NCBI RefSeq assembly: GCF_017569185.1
Contig: NZ_CP071869.1
Location: 2,222,001 to 2,286,000, forward strand
DNA length: 64,000 nt
From: Polaribacter cellanae
GTDB taxonomy: Bacteria > Bacteroidota > Bacteroidia > Flavobacteriales > Flavobacteriaceae
Direction of reading: 5' to 3'
The position numbers and the translations under genes were made by a program. Shown piece by piece: positions 53,592-64,000 of the stretch (the stretch's first letter is position 1; each line of letters opens with the position of its first letter). The notes beneath the pieces were generated by a model, which was not told where the DNA came from, did not search any database, and was given only the letters and a program-made list of their open reading frames with translations.

Positions 53592-55188
53592 ATGAACAAA
53601 CTTGATACTTCCAATTCCAACAACTACGAATACATCACAAAACATTTAGAAATTCACATTTTAGGCGGAATAAAGACCAATAAACTAGAGAGTTTACGAA
53701 TTACGTTATCTATCCAAAAACTAAAACAAGAAAACATTTTACGTCATACACTCGATTTATACAACGATAATCAAGTAGAAAAGTTTGTTAGAAAAGTAGC
53801 AGAACGTTTAGAAATTGGAACAAGTATAGTTAGAAGAACACTACAAGAAGTAACCAAAGAATTAGAAAACTACCGCTTTTTATTACTCCAAGAATATGAA
53901 GAGGCTAACAAACCATTTATAAAAGAATTATCAGCAACCGAAGAAAAAGAAGCGATTACCTTCCTAAAAAGAAAAGATTTACTAACAAAGACCAACGAAT
54001 TTATAGGAAAAAGCGGAGTAATTGGAGAGCGAACTAACAGATTGTTAATGTATTTAATCTTCACATCAAGAAAAACAAATAATCCTTTGCACTGTATTAG
54101 CTTGGGAAGTTCGGGAGTTGGGAAAACTCATCTACAATCTAAAGTATCAGAACTGATACCTGAAGAAGATAAAGTAGAAATACAGTATTATCTGCAAACG
54201 CTTTTTACTACTTTCAATAGAACAGAATTACAACACAGTTAATTTTAATAGAAGATTTAGATGGAGCAGAACTCTGTATTGTATCCATTAAGAGAATACA
54301 AAGTAAAAGCGAATTATAAAAACCGTAGTTCACAAGATGCAAGAGGTAATACAAAAACCATTCATCTAACAGTTGAAGGTCCTGTATCTGTTGCAGGTTG
54401 TACCACACAAGAAAGCATTTACGAAGACAATAGTAACAGAAGTTTTTTACTCTATATAGATGGAAAGTCAAGAACAAGATAGTAGAAATATGAATTACCA
54501 AAGGCTTATAAGTGCAGGAAAAATAAACGAAGACCAGGAACACAAATCAAGAGAATTGTTAAAAGATGTGCAACGAGTTTTAAAGACCATAAAAAGTAAT
54601 TTAATCCATTTGCAGAATATTTAGAGTTGCCACAATCGGTTTTTAAAACCAAGAAGAACCAACTCACACATATTTACAATTTATAGGAAGCAATTACATT
54701 TATACAAACAATATCAGCGAGAGCAACAAGTACATGAAGAAACAGGAGAAGTTTTTATAGAAACTGACAATCGAAGATATTAACAGGCTAACGAATTAAT
54801 TATAGAAGTTTTTATTGCGGAAATCAAGCTACTATAAATGGTGCAACACGCAATTATTTAGAAAAGTTTTAAAAAGCATTTAACAGTAGAAAAAGAAAGC
54901 ACATTTACAGTCTTTAGAAATCAGAAAAAAATTAAAGGTTAAGAAAACTACACAATGGAGATATCATCAGCAAATTAATGGATAATTATTACATCAAAAA
55001 ATTAAGAAGATAAAAGGAGAAAATCTTAAATCGTTACGAAGTAACAAATCCCAACGAATACAAAGAGTTAGAAGCAAGCTATATCAAAGTCATTGCAAGA
55101 ATGTATTATTAAAATCAATCGTTCCAATGTTCCAAAGTGTTCCACTATCAAAGTGGAACAGATAACTAAACAAAAAACAGCAAGTTAA
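53592..55188 (+). pseudogene. P-loop ATPase, C type, multiply frameshifted copy
   Basis: Codons match 46747 onward up to about 54180; the first lost base is in the GAAATTACAG segment just after Walker A. About a dozen or more one-base changes of length follow to the end. The indels stop inside the TyrR1 start, so the damage ignores gene borders, as sequencing error would. Confidence 0.75.
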
Positions 55189-55290
55189 AAGAAAGTTCCA
55201 TTAAAACTTAAAAAAGGTCAAGGGATGAAAAAATTAAAGCTACAAAATGAGAGTTATAAATTAATGTGTTACCAACTATAAAGAATGGTT
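54180..55290. other. Indel-rich zone in module C2
   Basis: The aligned C1 (47335-48400) and C3 (61044-62110) segments are identical to each other, but this copy carries frequent one-base indels and a few substitutions. Low assembly quality is the simplest explanation. Confidence 0.75.
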
Positions 55291-56155
55291 AGATATTTTA
55301 GGCTATGCAGAAAGTACGGTCTATTACTTGCCAAACCACTTACAAGAGTTCTTCTATTATCTGGAACAAAACCACATTAAAAATATCAATGACATACAAA
55401 CCAAAACAGTAAAAAACTATTACAATTATCTACAAGAAAGAGCCAATGAAACCAGAAATGGCGGATTAAGTAAAAGCTATTTAAACAAACACCAACAAGC
55501 CTTAAAGAAGTTCAAAGAATATTTGACTAACCACAATCATACAGGAATAAATATCCATTTAAAATCAGAGAAAAACCCAACAGAAGAAAAGCTAAACATC
55601 TTAACACAATCAGAAATTAAAGAATTGTTTAAAGCCACAGAATTTAGCCATACAGAAAGCAAATTTAAATTAAGAGACAAAGCTATTTTAGTCGTTTTGT
55701 ACAGTTGTGGATTACGAAGAAACGAAGCCGTACATCTAAATACCAATGATATATTTTTTGATAAAGAAAGAGTATTTGTAAGAAAAGGCAAAAACTACAA
55801 AGAACGATTTATACCTATCAACAGAAAAAATGCAGCACTATTAGAAGCCTATATTTTTGAAGCACGTCCACAATTTTATCAAAGTCATTTAAGCGAAGCT
55901 CTATTTATTAATAAAAACGGAACCCGAATGCAAGGAATGAGTTTTACCAACCGATTACAGAAAATAGTACAAGCCACCAACAACAAAGAAATCACAGAAA
56001 AGAGAATTACACTCCACACCTTAAGACACTCCATAGCCACACACTTGTTACAACACGAAGTAAAATTAGAAAACATCAAAACCTTTTTAGGCCATAGTTC
56101 TTTAGAATCCACACAAATCTACACACATATCCTCCAACAAATTACCAACAACTAA
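55225..56155 (+). pseudogene. TyrR1, C type, 5' frameshift
   Basis: The ATG at 55225 is followed within about 12 codons by a one-base insertion (AAATTAATGTGTT for AAATTATTTGTT). From 55328 to the stop the frame is open and identical to C1, with all catalytic residues. If the insertion is a read error, the gene is intact. Confidence 0.75.
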
Positions 56156-56167
56156 CAACCAAAAACG

Positions 56168-57052
56168 ATGGACTACAAAGAGTATTTACAGCAAGAAAGT
56201 TACACAAAATCTACCATAGAAAGCTATACAAAAGGAGCAGAAAACTTTGTAAAATGGTGCAAGAGAAATCATACAACTCCAGATCTAATAGATTACAAAA
56301 CATTTTTAAAATACATCAAATATTTACAAAGAAAAAATACCACAAAAAAGACAATAAAGCATAAAATAGGAACCTTAAAAATATACTTTAAATATCTGTT
56401 ATCAGAAAATTATAGAATAGACAATCCAATAGAAAATATCAATATTAAAGGTGTAAAAAGAACCATCAATTACAACGTATTAGAAGCAGACGAATTAGAA
56501 GATTTATACTATTCTTACGAAACTGAAAACATCAAAGACAGCTATCATAAATTAACAGCAAAAAGAAATAAAGTTATTGTTGGTTTACTAGTGTATCAAG
56601 GTTTAAATACAAGTGAACTTATAAAGTTAGAACTCGAAGATTTACAATTATACAAAGGAAAGATTTATATAAAAAGTGGCGCAAGAAGTAACGCAAGAAC
56701 CTTAGAATTAAAATCGTGGCAAGTCATTGAGTTTTTAGAATACATCAAAAAATTTAGAGAAGAAATACTCACAAGAAAACCTTTAGAAACCAATCGAATT
56801 TTTATCCCAAACAATGCAAGATTAGGAAATACAGTTTTAGCAATTATCAAGAAGTTAAAAAGCTATAATCAAAAAGTAAATAACATTCATCAAATAAGAG
56901 CTTCAGTTATTACCAATTGGTTAAAACAATACAATTTAAGACAAGTACAGGTTTTAGCAGGACATCGTTATATAAGTTCAACAGAAAGATACTTACAAGA
57001 CGATTTAGAAAGTTTACACGAAATCGTTAACAACTTCCATCCTATAAGTTGA
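56168..57052 (+). CDS. TyrR2, C type, C2 copy
   Basis: Protein identical to 49309-50193. Confidence 0.88.
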   Translation: MDYKEYLQQESYTKSTIESYTKGAENFVKWCKRNHTTPDLIDYKTFLKYIKYLQRKNTTKKTIKHKIGTLKIYFKYLLSENYRIDNPIENINIKGVKRTINYNVLEADELEDLYYSYETENIKDSYHKLTAKRNKVIVGLLVYQGLNTSELIKLELEDLQLYKGKIYIKSGARSNARTLELKSWQVIEFLEYIKKFREEILTRKPLETNRIFIPNNARLGNTVLAIIKKLKSYNQKVNNIHQIRASVITNWLKQYNLRQVQVLAGHRYISSTERYLQDDLESLHEIVNNFHPIS

Positions 57053-57106
57053 GATTGTAATACTCAATTTTAAAAACTACTTTTACACACAGAAATACTA
57101 CATAAA

Positions 57107-57656
57107 ATGAGCGAAAATAATAAAGAAAAATCACTAGTTCCAGACGATTTAATTGCGAGTAGAATATTGTTTATCAGAGACCAAAAAGTAATGATAGATA
57201 GTGATATTGCTGAACTTTATGGAGTAGAAACAAAACGTTTAAACGAACAGGTAAAAAGAAATAGTAGTCGTTTTCCTTCTAATTTTATGTTTGAATTAAC
57301 CAAAGAAGAAAAGCACAGGTAGTCGCAAATTGCGACACCTAGATAAACTAAAGTTCTCTCCAGTTTTACCAAAAGTTTTTAACAGAACACGGAATAATGA
57401 TGGTTGCTAATGTTTTTAACAAGTGAAAGAGCAATAAATGTAAGCCATACAAATTATAGAAGTCTTTATAAAAATGCGAGAAATATTGACAGATAATTTA
57501 AGCTTAAAACTTGAAATAGAAGAAATTAAAAAGAAGTTTAAACTAATCAAAGTAAAAACATAGAACTTGTATTAAATTATTTGGATGAATTGAATTGAGA
57601 AAAAAGAAAACGAAAACCTCGGAAAAGAAATAGGTTACAAAACAAGTAAGAAATAA
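57107..57656 (+). pseudogene. ORF6N protein, frameshifted copy
   Basis: The first 69 codons equal 50248 onward; then one A is lost (GAAGAAAAGCAC) and several other indels follow to the stop region. Confidence 0.7.
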
Positions 57657-57780
57657 GATAAAAGCTTCGCTTTTTACGTTCCTCAAAAGCTCGCAAAAAA
57701 CCCAGTCAGAATCAGCCCACGCTTGCCACCACTCTGTAGCTTTTATGTCATATTTTTTGTAAGCCACGCATAAAAACAGC
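57310..57780. other. Second indel-rich zone in module C2
   Basis: It covers the ORF6N 3' part and hairpin H1, with the same kind of one-base differences as at 54180-55290. The sequence is clean again from about 57780. Confidence 0.7.
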
Positions 57781-58599
57781 ACATTGTAGCTTGTTCGTTC
57801 CTCACAACTCCAAAGAGCTGTTTGCCCACGCTCAAAAACAAAAAATCCGCCATAAAATCTACCCCAAGCTAAGTTACATAATAGAAGTTATAATAGCAAA
57901 ATGCGCTTCAAAAGTACGCTAACGCTGGCATAATTTATTTTGTAGTTATAACTGCTATTATGTAAAATAGCCGCTCTTCCAACGCTTTTTTACAGCCACT
58001 TCTGCCCACGCACTACGAATCCTTTAATTTTTACTACGTAAGCCAACGCTCCGAATTTGTACAAAAAAAAGCTTCGCAAAAAGACGTCAAGCGAAAAAGC
58101 TTGTCTTACTTCTTTGCTCGTTTTTTTGTACAACTCGTGCAAACAATATTATGAAAAACAAGTCATTTTATTTTTAGTAGAAAATCCACGCATCAGCCAC
58201 CTCTTTTTCTACTAAAAATAAAACGTAAGTTCTCATCAAAACGTTTTAAAAGTTGACGATTTAGAGGCTGGAAAAAGCGAGGAAAATCGACAATTTTTAA
58301 AATGTAAACTTCTTGCGTACAGTTTGCGATAGCAAAGCATTAACAAATACCAAGTACCTTTCGTCAAGCTCAATACAAGCTATGGTAGCAGTCGGCTATT
58401 TTACATAAATGTATTATAGTACAGGAATTAAAGGAATGTACTATAATGCCCAATTATGTAACATAGCTTTGGAAATATTCATCATATTTTTTTATATTTA
58501 CAAAAGGTAGGTTAATGAGGTAAGGACGTTCTTTTTTGTAAATTTTTTGGAGTAAGTACGTGATAAAAATGCGACCGTTGTTAAAAAAAACGCGTAAAC
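57657..58599. other. Alpha intergenic region, C2 copy
   Basis: Same hairpin chain; the first about 120 bases lie in the indel-rich zone. No gene; a small - strand frame at 57543-57782 is a by-product of the indels. Confidence 0.75.
58468..58500 (+). promoter_or_regulatory. Putative outward promoter before tip C3
   Basis: TTTG-N21-TATATTTA. Confidence 0.45.
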
Positions 58600-59520
58600 T
58601 ACTATCCCTTTGGCTTAAAACATAAAGGATACAATAATGTGGTAAATGGCGTTGAGAATAATCATAAAACTTTTTTAGGACAAGAGATGAACAAAGAGCT
58701 TGGTCTGAATTGGCTTACATTTCGTTATAGAAATTATATGCCTGAAATTGGAAGATTTTTTGGAGTAGACCCTGTTTCTAGTGAGTATATGTCAATCTCA
58801 ACATATCAATTTGCTCATAATAATCCTGTTTCTAAAATTGAAATAGAAGGATTAGAGGGACACCATTTATTTGGTGTAGATGCAATAACTCATGAACCAG
58901 TTAAAGTAGTTAATACAAATTTAAGAACTGAACCTAAACAGGGTTTTGTTGGCCCAGGAGGTTTAGGGAAAATTGTTGTAGTCCAAGAAACTACAAAAGA
59001 AGTTGTAAAACAAGTTGCAAAAAAACCAAGTGTTGTTTCTAAATTACTCTCAGGTGGAGCAAGAGCATTAGGTACAATTGCTGCTTTATTGAATACTCAA
59101 AGTACTAATGGAGGTGAGAAAGAGTGGTTGAGAGAAAGAAATAAATATAACGTTAAAATTGATGAATTACTCCAAGTAGAAAAACCTGAAGCAGCAACAT
59201 TAACAAATGATGATAGTCCAATAAGAAGATTTGAAAGAAACCCTAAGCATGGAAAAAAGAAAAAAGGTAGTTCTGGTGCTGAACCTACCAATCCTCAAGA
59301 AGTACTAGATGCATCATTAGAATTAACTGGTAATACTACTAGGAGAGTTGGCGTAGATTCTTCTACAGGTGAGTTTGTTGTATTTGATGAACATTCTGAA
59401 GGTGTATTTCATGGACATGTAAGAACTTGGAGTGAACTAAGTCAGGGAATGCAGGCAATATTAAGAAAAGCTGGTTTAGTTAATAAAAAAGGTAAAATAA
59501 TTGATAATCAAAATGAATAA
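58600..59520 (+). CDS. Orphan Rhs tip C, third copy
   Basis: Protein identical to 44891-45811. Confidence 0.72.
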   Translation, partial: YYPFGLKHKGYNNVVNGVENNHKTFLGQEMNKELGLNWLTFRYRNYMPEIGRFFGVDPVSSEYMSISTYQFAHNNPVSKIEIEGLEGHHLFGVDAITHEPVKVVNTNLRTEPKQGFVGPGGLGKIVVVQETTKEVVKQVAKKPSVVSKLLSGGARALGTIAALLNTQSTNGGEKEWLRERNKYNVKIDELLQVEKPEAATLTNDDSPIRRFERNPKHGKKKKGSSGAEPTNPQEVLDASLELTGNTTRRVGVDSSTGEFVVFDEHSEGVFHGHVRTWSELSQGMQAILRKAGLVNKKGKIIDNQNE

Positions 59521-59869
59521 ATATAAAAGTGACTTATTAGAAAGTAAAGAAGATTTATATAAAATTCTCGATAAAGGCACAAACGAAGATATTAAATTGG
59601 CTTTAATAGGTGCAGTAAGAGGAATAGATGATTTTAATTGGCTACAATCGATATATTTGAAATATATTAATCATAGTAATTTTTGGGTTGCAAAAACTGC
59701 TATAAATTGTTTAGGAGATTTAGCTAGGATTCATAAAAAAATCAATCTTACAGAATTATATTACTCTTTTGATAAAATAGAAGATGAAAAGTTAAAACCA
59801 ACTATTCAAGATACATTAGAGGATATCATGATTTTTGTTAAAAAAGATGATGATAATGATGCAGATTAG
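59513..59869 (+). CDS. Immunity candidate for tip C, C3 copy
   Basis: Protein identical to 45804-46160. Confidence 0.7.
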   Translation: MNKYKSDLLESKEDLYKILDKGTNEDIKLALIGAVRGIDDFNWLQSIYLKYINHSNFWVAKTAINCLGDLARIHKKINLTELYYSFDKIEDEKLKPTIQDTLEDIMIFVKKDDDNDAD

Positions 59870-59932
59870 TTGATGAACAAATTATAAAACATAAAATACT
59901 TTAAAACAATGGATTAGCTTATTAATTATAGT

Positions 59933-59966
59933 AAAAAAGGATGAGCTTTTAGGTTCATCTTTTTTT
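59933..59966. terminator. Terminator, C3 copy
   Basis: Same stem as at 46224. Confidence 0.65.
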
Positions 59967-59977
59967 ATGCAATAGAT

Positions 59978-60319
59978 TTAAGAATATGCTTTTTTAGCTT
60001 TATAATCTCTTAAAAAAGCATCTAAAGTAAGTAATAAAGCTTCTTTTTCTCTACTGGGTAAAATGTTAATATCATTCAATCTTTTAAGCATTAAAGGGTC
60101 TTGAAATGCATTATTATCTTCTGTTTCCCCTAATAAGAAACCTACTGTTGTATTTAAAACATTTGCAATTTTAACAGCCACATCAATAGATGGTTTAACT
60201 TCATCACGTTCGTACTTGCCAATAATAGAATGATGAGCTTGTATCAGTTTGGCTAACTCATTTTGTGAAATCTTTTTGACTTCTCTACATTCTTTCAATT
60301 TTTTACCGAAACTTCTCAT
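59978..60319 (-). CDS. XRE-family repressor, C type, C3 copy
   Basis: Identical to 46269-46610. Confidence 0.87.
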   Translation of the reverse strand: MRSFGKKLKECREVKKISQNELAKLIQAHHSIIGKYERDEVKPSIDVAVKIANVLNTTVGFLLGETEDNNAFQDPLMLKRLNDINILPSREKEALLLTLDAFLRDYKAKKAYS

Positions 60320-60421
60320 ATATGGTATATAATAAGGTTTTTTAAGCATTTTAGGCAAATATATTGCGAATAAATTATATATAAAAATAAGATATTATGC
60401 GTATTAATAAATAATATTTTA

Positions 60422-60429
60422 TAGATTTG
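60422..60429 (+). promoter_or_regulatory. -7 element of the C3 ATPase operon
   Basis: TAGATTTG, as at 46713. Confidence 0.55.
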
Positions 60430-60455
60430 TACCAAATATTAGCAATTCTATAGTT

Positions 60456-62039
60456 ATGAACAAACTTGATACTTCCAATTCCAACAACTACGAATACATC
60501 ACAAAACATTTAGAAATTCACATTTTAGGCGGAATAAAGACCAATAAACTAGAGAGTTTACGAATTACGTTATCTATCCAAAAACTAAAACAAGAAAACA
60601 TTTTACGTCATACACTCGATTTATACAACGATAATCAAGTAGAAAAGTTTGTTAGAAAAGTAGCAGAACGTTTAGAAATTGGAACAAGTATAGTTAGAAG
60701 AACACTACAAGAAGTAACCAAAGAATTAGAAAACTACCGCTTTTTATTACTCCAAGAATATGAAGAGGCTAACAAACCATTTATAAAAGAATTATCAGCA
60801 ACCGAAGAAAAAGAAGCGATTACCTTCCTAAAAAGAAAAGATTTACTAACAAAGACCAACGAATTTATAGGAAAAAGCGGAGTAATTGGAGAGCGAACTA
60901 ACAGATTGTTAATGTATTTAATCTTCACATCAAGAAAAACAAATAATCCTTTGCACTGTATTAGCTTGGGAAGTTCGGGAGTTGGGAAAACTCATCTACA
61001 ATCTAAAGTATCAGAACTGATACCTGAAGAAGATAAAGTAGAAATTACAGTATTATCTGCAAACGCTTTTTACTACTTCAATAGAACAGAATTACAACAC
61101 AAGTTAATTTTAATAGAAGATTTAGATGGAGCAGAATCTGTATTGTATCCATTAAGAGAATTACAAAGTAAAAAGCGAATTATAAAAACCGTAGTTCACA
61201 AAGATGCAAGAGGTAATACAAAAACCATTCATCTAACAGTTGAAGGTCCTGTATCTGTTGCAGGTTGTACCACACAAGAAAGCATTTACGAAGACAATAG
61301 TAACAGAAGTTTTTTACTCTATATAGATGAAAGTCAAGAACAAGATAGTAGAATAATGAATTACCAAAGGCTTATAAGTGCAGGAAAAATAAACGAAGAC
61401 CAGGAACACAAATCAAGAGAATTGTTAAAAGATGTGCAACGAGTTTTAAAGCCCATAAAAGTAATTAATCCATTTGCAGAATATTTAGAGTTGCCACAAT
61501 CGGTTTTTAAACCAAGAAGAACCAACTCACACTATTTACAATTTATAGAAGCAATTACATTTTACAAACAATATCAGCGAGAGCAACAAGTAAATGAAGA
61601 AACAGGAGAAGTTTTTATAGAAACTACAATCGAAGATATTAAACAGGCTAACGAATTAATTATAGAAGTTTTATTGCGGAAATCAGATACTATAAATGGT
61701 GCAACACGCAATTATTTAGAAAGTTTAAAAAAGCATTTAACAGTAGAAAAAGAAAGCACATTTACAGCTTTAGAAATCAGAAAAAAATTAAAGGTTAAGA
61801 AAACTACACAATGGAGATATCATCAGCAATTAATGGATAATTATTACATCAAAAAAGTAAAGATAAAAGGAGAAAATCTAAATCGTTACGAAGTAACAAA
61901 TCCCAACGAATACAAAGAGTTAGAAGAAGCTATATCAAAGTCATTGCAAGAATGTATTATTAAAATCAATCGTTCCAATGTTCCAAAGTGTTCCACTATC
62001 AAAGTGGAACAGATAACTAAAACAAAAACAGCAAGTTAA
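60456..62039 (+). CDS. P-loop ATPase, C type, C3 copy
   Basis: 527 residues, protein identical to 46747-48330. Confidence 0.8.
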   Translation: MNKLDTSNSNNYEYITKHLEIHILGGIKTNKLESLRITLSIQKLKQENILRHTLDLYNDNQVEKFVRKVAERLEIGTSIVRRTLQEVTKELENYRFLLLQEYEEANKPFIKELSATEEKEAITFLKRKDLLTKTNEFIGKSGVIGERTNRLLMYLIFTSRKTNNPLHCISLGSSGVGKTHLQSKVSELIPEEDKVEITVLSANAFYYFNRTELQHKLILIEDLDGAESVLYPLRELQSKKRIIKTVVHKDARGNTKTIHLTVEGPVSVAGCTTQESIYEDNSNRSFLLYIDESQEQDSRIMNYQRLISAGKINEDQEHKSRELLKDVQRVLKPIKVINPFAEYLELPQSVFKPRRTNSHYLQFIEAITFYKQYQREQQVNEETGEVFIETTIEDIKQANELIIEVLLRKSDTINGATRNYLESLKKHLTVEKESTFTALEIRKKLKVKKTTQWRYHQQLMDNYYIKKVKIKGENLNRYEVTNPNEYKELEEAISKSLQECIIKINRSNVPKCSTIKVEQITKTKTAS

Positions 62040-62075
62040 AAGAAAGTTCCATTAAAACTTAAAAAAGGTCAAGGG

Positions 62076-63005
62076 ATGAAAAAATTAAAGCTACAAAATG
62101 AGAGTTATAAATTATTTGTTACCAACTATAAAGAATGGTTAGATATTTTAGGCTATGCAGAAAGTACGGTCTATTACTTGCCAAACCACTTACAAGAGTT
62201 CTTCTATTATCTGGAACAAAACCACATTAAAAATATCAATGACATACAAACCAAAACAGTAAAAAACTATTACAATTATCTACAAGAAAGAGCCAATGAA
62301 ACCAGAAATGGCGGATTAAGTAAAAGCTATTTAAACAAACACCAACAAGCCTTAAAGAAGTTCAAAGAATATTTGACTAACCACAATCATACAGGAATAA
62401 ATATCCATTTAAAATCAGAGAAAAACCCAACAGAAGAAAAGCTAAACATCTTAACACAATCAGAAATTAAAGAATTGTTTAAAGCCACAGAATTTAGCCA
62501 TACAGAAAGCAAATTTAAATTAAGAGACAAAGCTATTTTAGTCGTTTTGTACAGTTGTGGATTACGAAGAAACGAAGCCGTACATCTAAATACCAATGAT
62601 ATATTTTTTGATAAAGAAAGAGTATTTGTAAGAAAAGGCAAAAACTACAAAGAACGATTTATACCTATCAACAGAAAAAATGCAGCACTATTAGAAGCCT
62701 ATATTTTTGAAGCACGTCCACAATTTTATCAAAGTCATTTAAGCGAAGCTCTATTTATTAATAAAAACGGAACCCGAATGCAAGGAATGAGTTTTACCAA
62801 CCGATTACAGAAAATAGTACAAGCCACCAACAACAAAGAAATCACAGAAAAGAGAATTACACTCCACACCTTAAGACACTCCATAGCCACACACTTGTTA
62901 CAACACGAAGTAAAATTAGAAAACATCAAAACCTTTTTAGGCCATAGTTCTTTAGAATCCACACAAATCTACACACATATCCTCCAACAAATTACCAACA
63001 ACTAA
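62076..63005 (+). CDS. TyrR1, C type, C3 copy
   Basis: Protein identical to 48367-49296. Confidence 0.93.
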   Translation: MKKLKLQNESYKLFVTNYKEWLDILGYAESTVYYLPNHLQEFFYYLEQNHIKNINDIQTKTVKNYYNYLQERANETRNGGLSKSYLNKHQQALKKFKEYLTNHNHTGINIHLKSEKNPTEEKLNILTQSEIKELFKATEFSHTESKFKLRDKAILVVLYSCGLRRNEAVHLNTNDIFFDKERVFVRKGKNYKERFIPINRKNAALLEAYIFEARPQFYQSHLSEALFINKNGTRMQGMSFTNRLQKIVQATNNKEITEKRITLHTLRHSIATHLLQHEVKLENIKTFLGHSSLESTQIYTHILQQITNN

Positions 63006-63017
63006 CAACCAAAAACG

Positions 63018-63902
63018 ATGGACTACAAAGAGTATTTACAGCAAGAAAGTTACACAAAATCTACCATAGAAAGCTATACAAAAGGAGCAGAAAACTTTGT
63101 AAAATGGTGCAAGAGAAATCATACAACTCCAGATCTAATAGATTACAAAACATTTTTAAAATACATCAAATATTTACAAAGAAAAAATACCACAAAAAAG
63201 ACAATAAAGCATAAAATAGGAACCTTAAAAATATACTTTAAATATCTGTTATCAGAAAATTATAGAATAGACAATCCAATAGAAAATATCAATATTAAAG
63301 GTGTAAAAAGAACCATCAATTACAACGTATTAGAAGCAGACGAATTAGAAGATTTATACTATTCTTACGAAACTGAAAACATCAAAGACAGCTATCATAA
63401 ATTAACAGCAAAAAGAAATAAAGTTATTGTTGGTTTACTAGTGTATCAAGGTTTAAATACAAGTGAACTTATAAAGTTAGAACTCGAAGATTTACAATTA
63501 TACAAAGGAAAGATTTATATAAAAAGTGGCGCAAGAAGTAACGCAAGAACCTTAGAATTAAAATCGTGGCAAGTCATTGAGTTTTTAGAATACATCAAAA
63601 AATTTAGAGAAGAAATACTCACAAGAAAACCTTTAGAAACCAATCGAATTTTTATCCCAAACAATGCAAGATTAGGAAATACAGTTTTAGCAATTATCAA
63701 GAAGTTAAAAAGCTATAATCAAAAAGTAAATAACATTCATCAAATAAGAGCTTCAGTTATTACCAATTGGTTAAAACAATACAATTTAAGACAAGTACAG
63801 GTTTTAGCAGGACATCGTTATATAAGTTCAACAGAAAGATACTTACAAGACGATTTAGAAAGTTTACACGAAATCGTTAACAACTTCCATCCTATAAGTT
63901 GA
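63018..63902 (+). CDS. TyrR2, C type, C3 copy
   Basis: Protein identical to 49309-50193. Confidence 0.88.
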   Translation: MDYKEYLQQESYTKSTIESYTKGAENFVKWCKRNHTTPDLIDYKTFLKYIKYLQRKNTTKKTIKHKIGTLKIYFKYLLSENYRIDNPIENINIKGVKRTINYNVLEADELEDLYYSYETENIKDSYHKLTAKRNKVIVGLLVYQGLNTSELIKLELEDLQLYKGKIYIKSGARSNARTLELKSWQVIEFLEYIKKFREEILTRKPLETNRIFIPNNARLGNTVLAIIKKLKSYNQKVNNIHQIRASVITNWLKQYNLRQVQVLAGHRYISSTERYLQDDLESLHEIVNNFHPIS

Positions 63903-63956
63903 GATTGTAATACTCAATTTTAAAAACTACTTTTACACACAGAAATACTACATAAA

Positions 63957-64000
63957 ATGAGCGAAAATAATAAAGAAAAATCACTAGTTCCAGACGATTT
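63957..64000 (+). CDS. ORF6N protein, 3' truncated by window edge
   Basis: The first 14 codons (MSENNKEKSLVPDD) match the start at 50248. Confidence 0.8.
   Translation, partial: MSENNKEKSLVPDD

Larger units (their letters stand above)
51736..58599 (+). mobile_element. Module C2
   Basis: Second copy of module C, 19 bases longer than C1 because of many small indels in its ATPase, TyrR1 start and ORF6N gene. Confidence 0.6.
58600..64000 (+). mobile_element. Module C3, cut by window edge
   Basis: Third copy of module C, at offset 13709 from C1. It ends inside the ORF6N gene. Confidence 0.65.

Noticed and set aside
54214..54543. 109-codon - strand frame in module C2
   Set aside because: It exists only because of indels in the low-quality zone; C1 and C3 do not have it.
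1..64000. tRNA, rRNA or replication origin
   Set aside because: I saw no tRNA-like cloverleaf, rRNA sequence or DnaA-box cluster; the GTTTAA iterons are inside the module and have no replication initiator beside them.

Overview
The window is AT-rich and reads as Bacteroidota, most likely Flavobacteriia. The basis is TAnnTTTG-type promoters with an upstream TTTG, Rhs cores ending in YYPFGLKHxGYNN, and the lack of strong Shine-Dalgarno sequences. No housekeeping gene is present. Almost all of the 64 kb is one tandem, head-to-tail array of related 6.8-8.8 kb modules, all reading on the + strand.

Each module has the same order: (1) a promoterless Rhs/YD-repeat C-terminal tip that begins exactly at the YYPFGLKH codons, without the large Rhs core; (2) a putative immunity gene; (3) a divergent XRE-type repressor on the - strand; (4) a P-loop ATPase with a C-terminal winged-helix-like region; (5) a tyrosine recombinase with a full active site (TyrR1); (6) a second tyrosine recombinase that lacks the first catalytic arginine (TyrR2); (7) an accessory slot, holding a ParD/ParE-type toxin-antitoxin pair, an ORF6N protein, or a small membrane protein plus a conserved 264-residue protein; (8) a structured non-coding region of about 0.9-1.3 kb made of successive imperfect hairpins, ending in an outward promoter just before the next tip.

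Layout: 1-4542, tail of an A-type module. 4543-11855, module A1 (glycine-rich tip A, membrane immunity candidate, REP-type transposase, toxin-antitoxin). 11856-19984, module G (GIY-YIG-like nuclease tip with a 140-residue immunity candidate). 19985-28797 and 28798-37578, two copies of module B (tip B with a DUF2927-like protein). 37579-44890, module A2. 44891-51735, 51736-58599 and 58600-64000, three copies of module C (tip resembling polymorphic toxin type 17 ribonuclease-like domains, with a helical immunity candidate). Modules A and C carry related alpha-type recombinases and alpha intergenic regions; G and B carry beta types.

My reading (inference): each module is a recombinase-driven cassette that integrates into the Rhs gene at the conserved YYPFGLKH codons. 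The incoming tip becomes fused to the Rhs core, which would lie left of this window. The old tip and its immunity gene are displaced downstream behind the new module's intergenic region. Repeated integration stacks the modules, so the array would record past effectors, and the outward promoter would keep old immunity genes expressed. Tip A follows an alpha intergenic region at 4543 but a beta one at 37579, with the sequence switching inside the YPFGL codons, which supports this site. Homologous duplication is the main alternative for the B pair and the C triplet.

Caution: three zones (about 26.56-28.80, 54.18-55.29 and 57.31-57.78 kb) differ from their sister copies by many single-base indels in coding and non-coding sequence alike. 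This looks like unpolished repeat assembly rather than biological decay, so the exact copy number of identical modules is uncertain.
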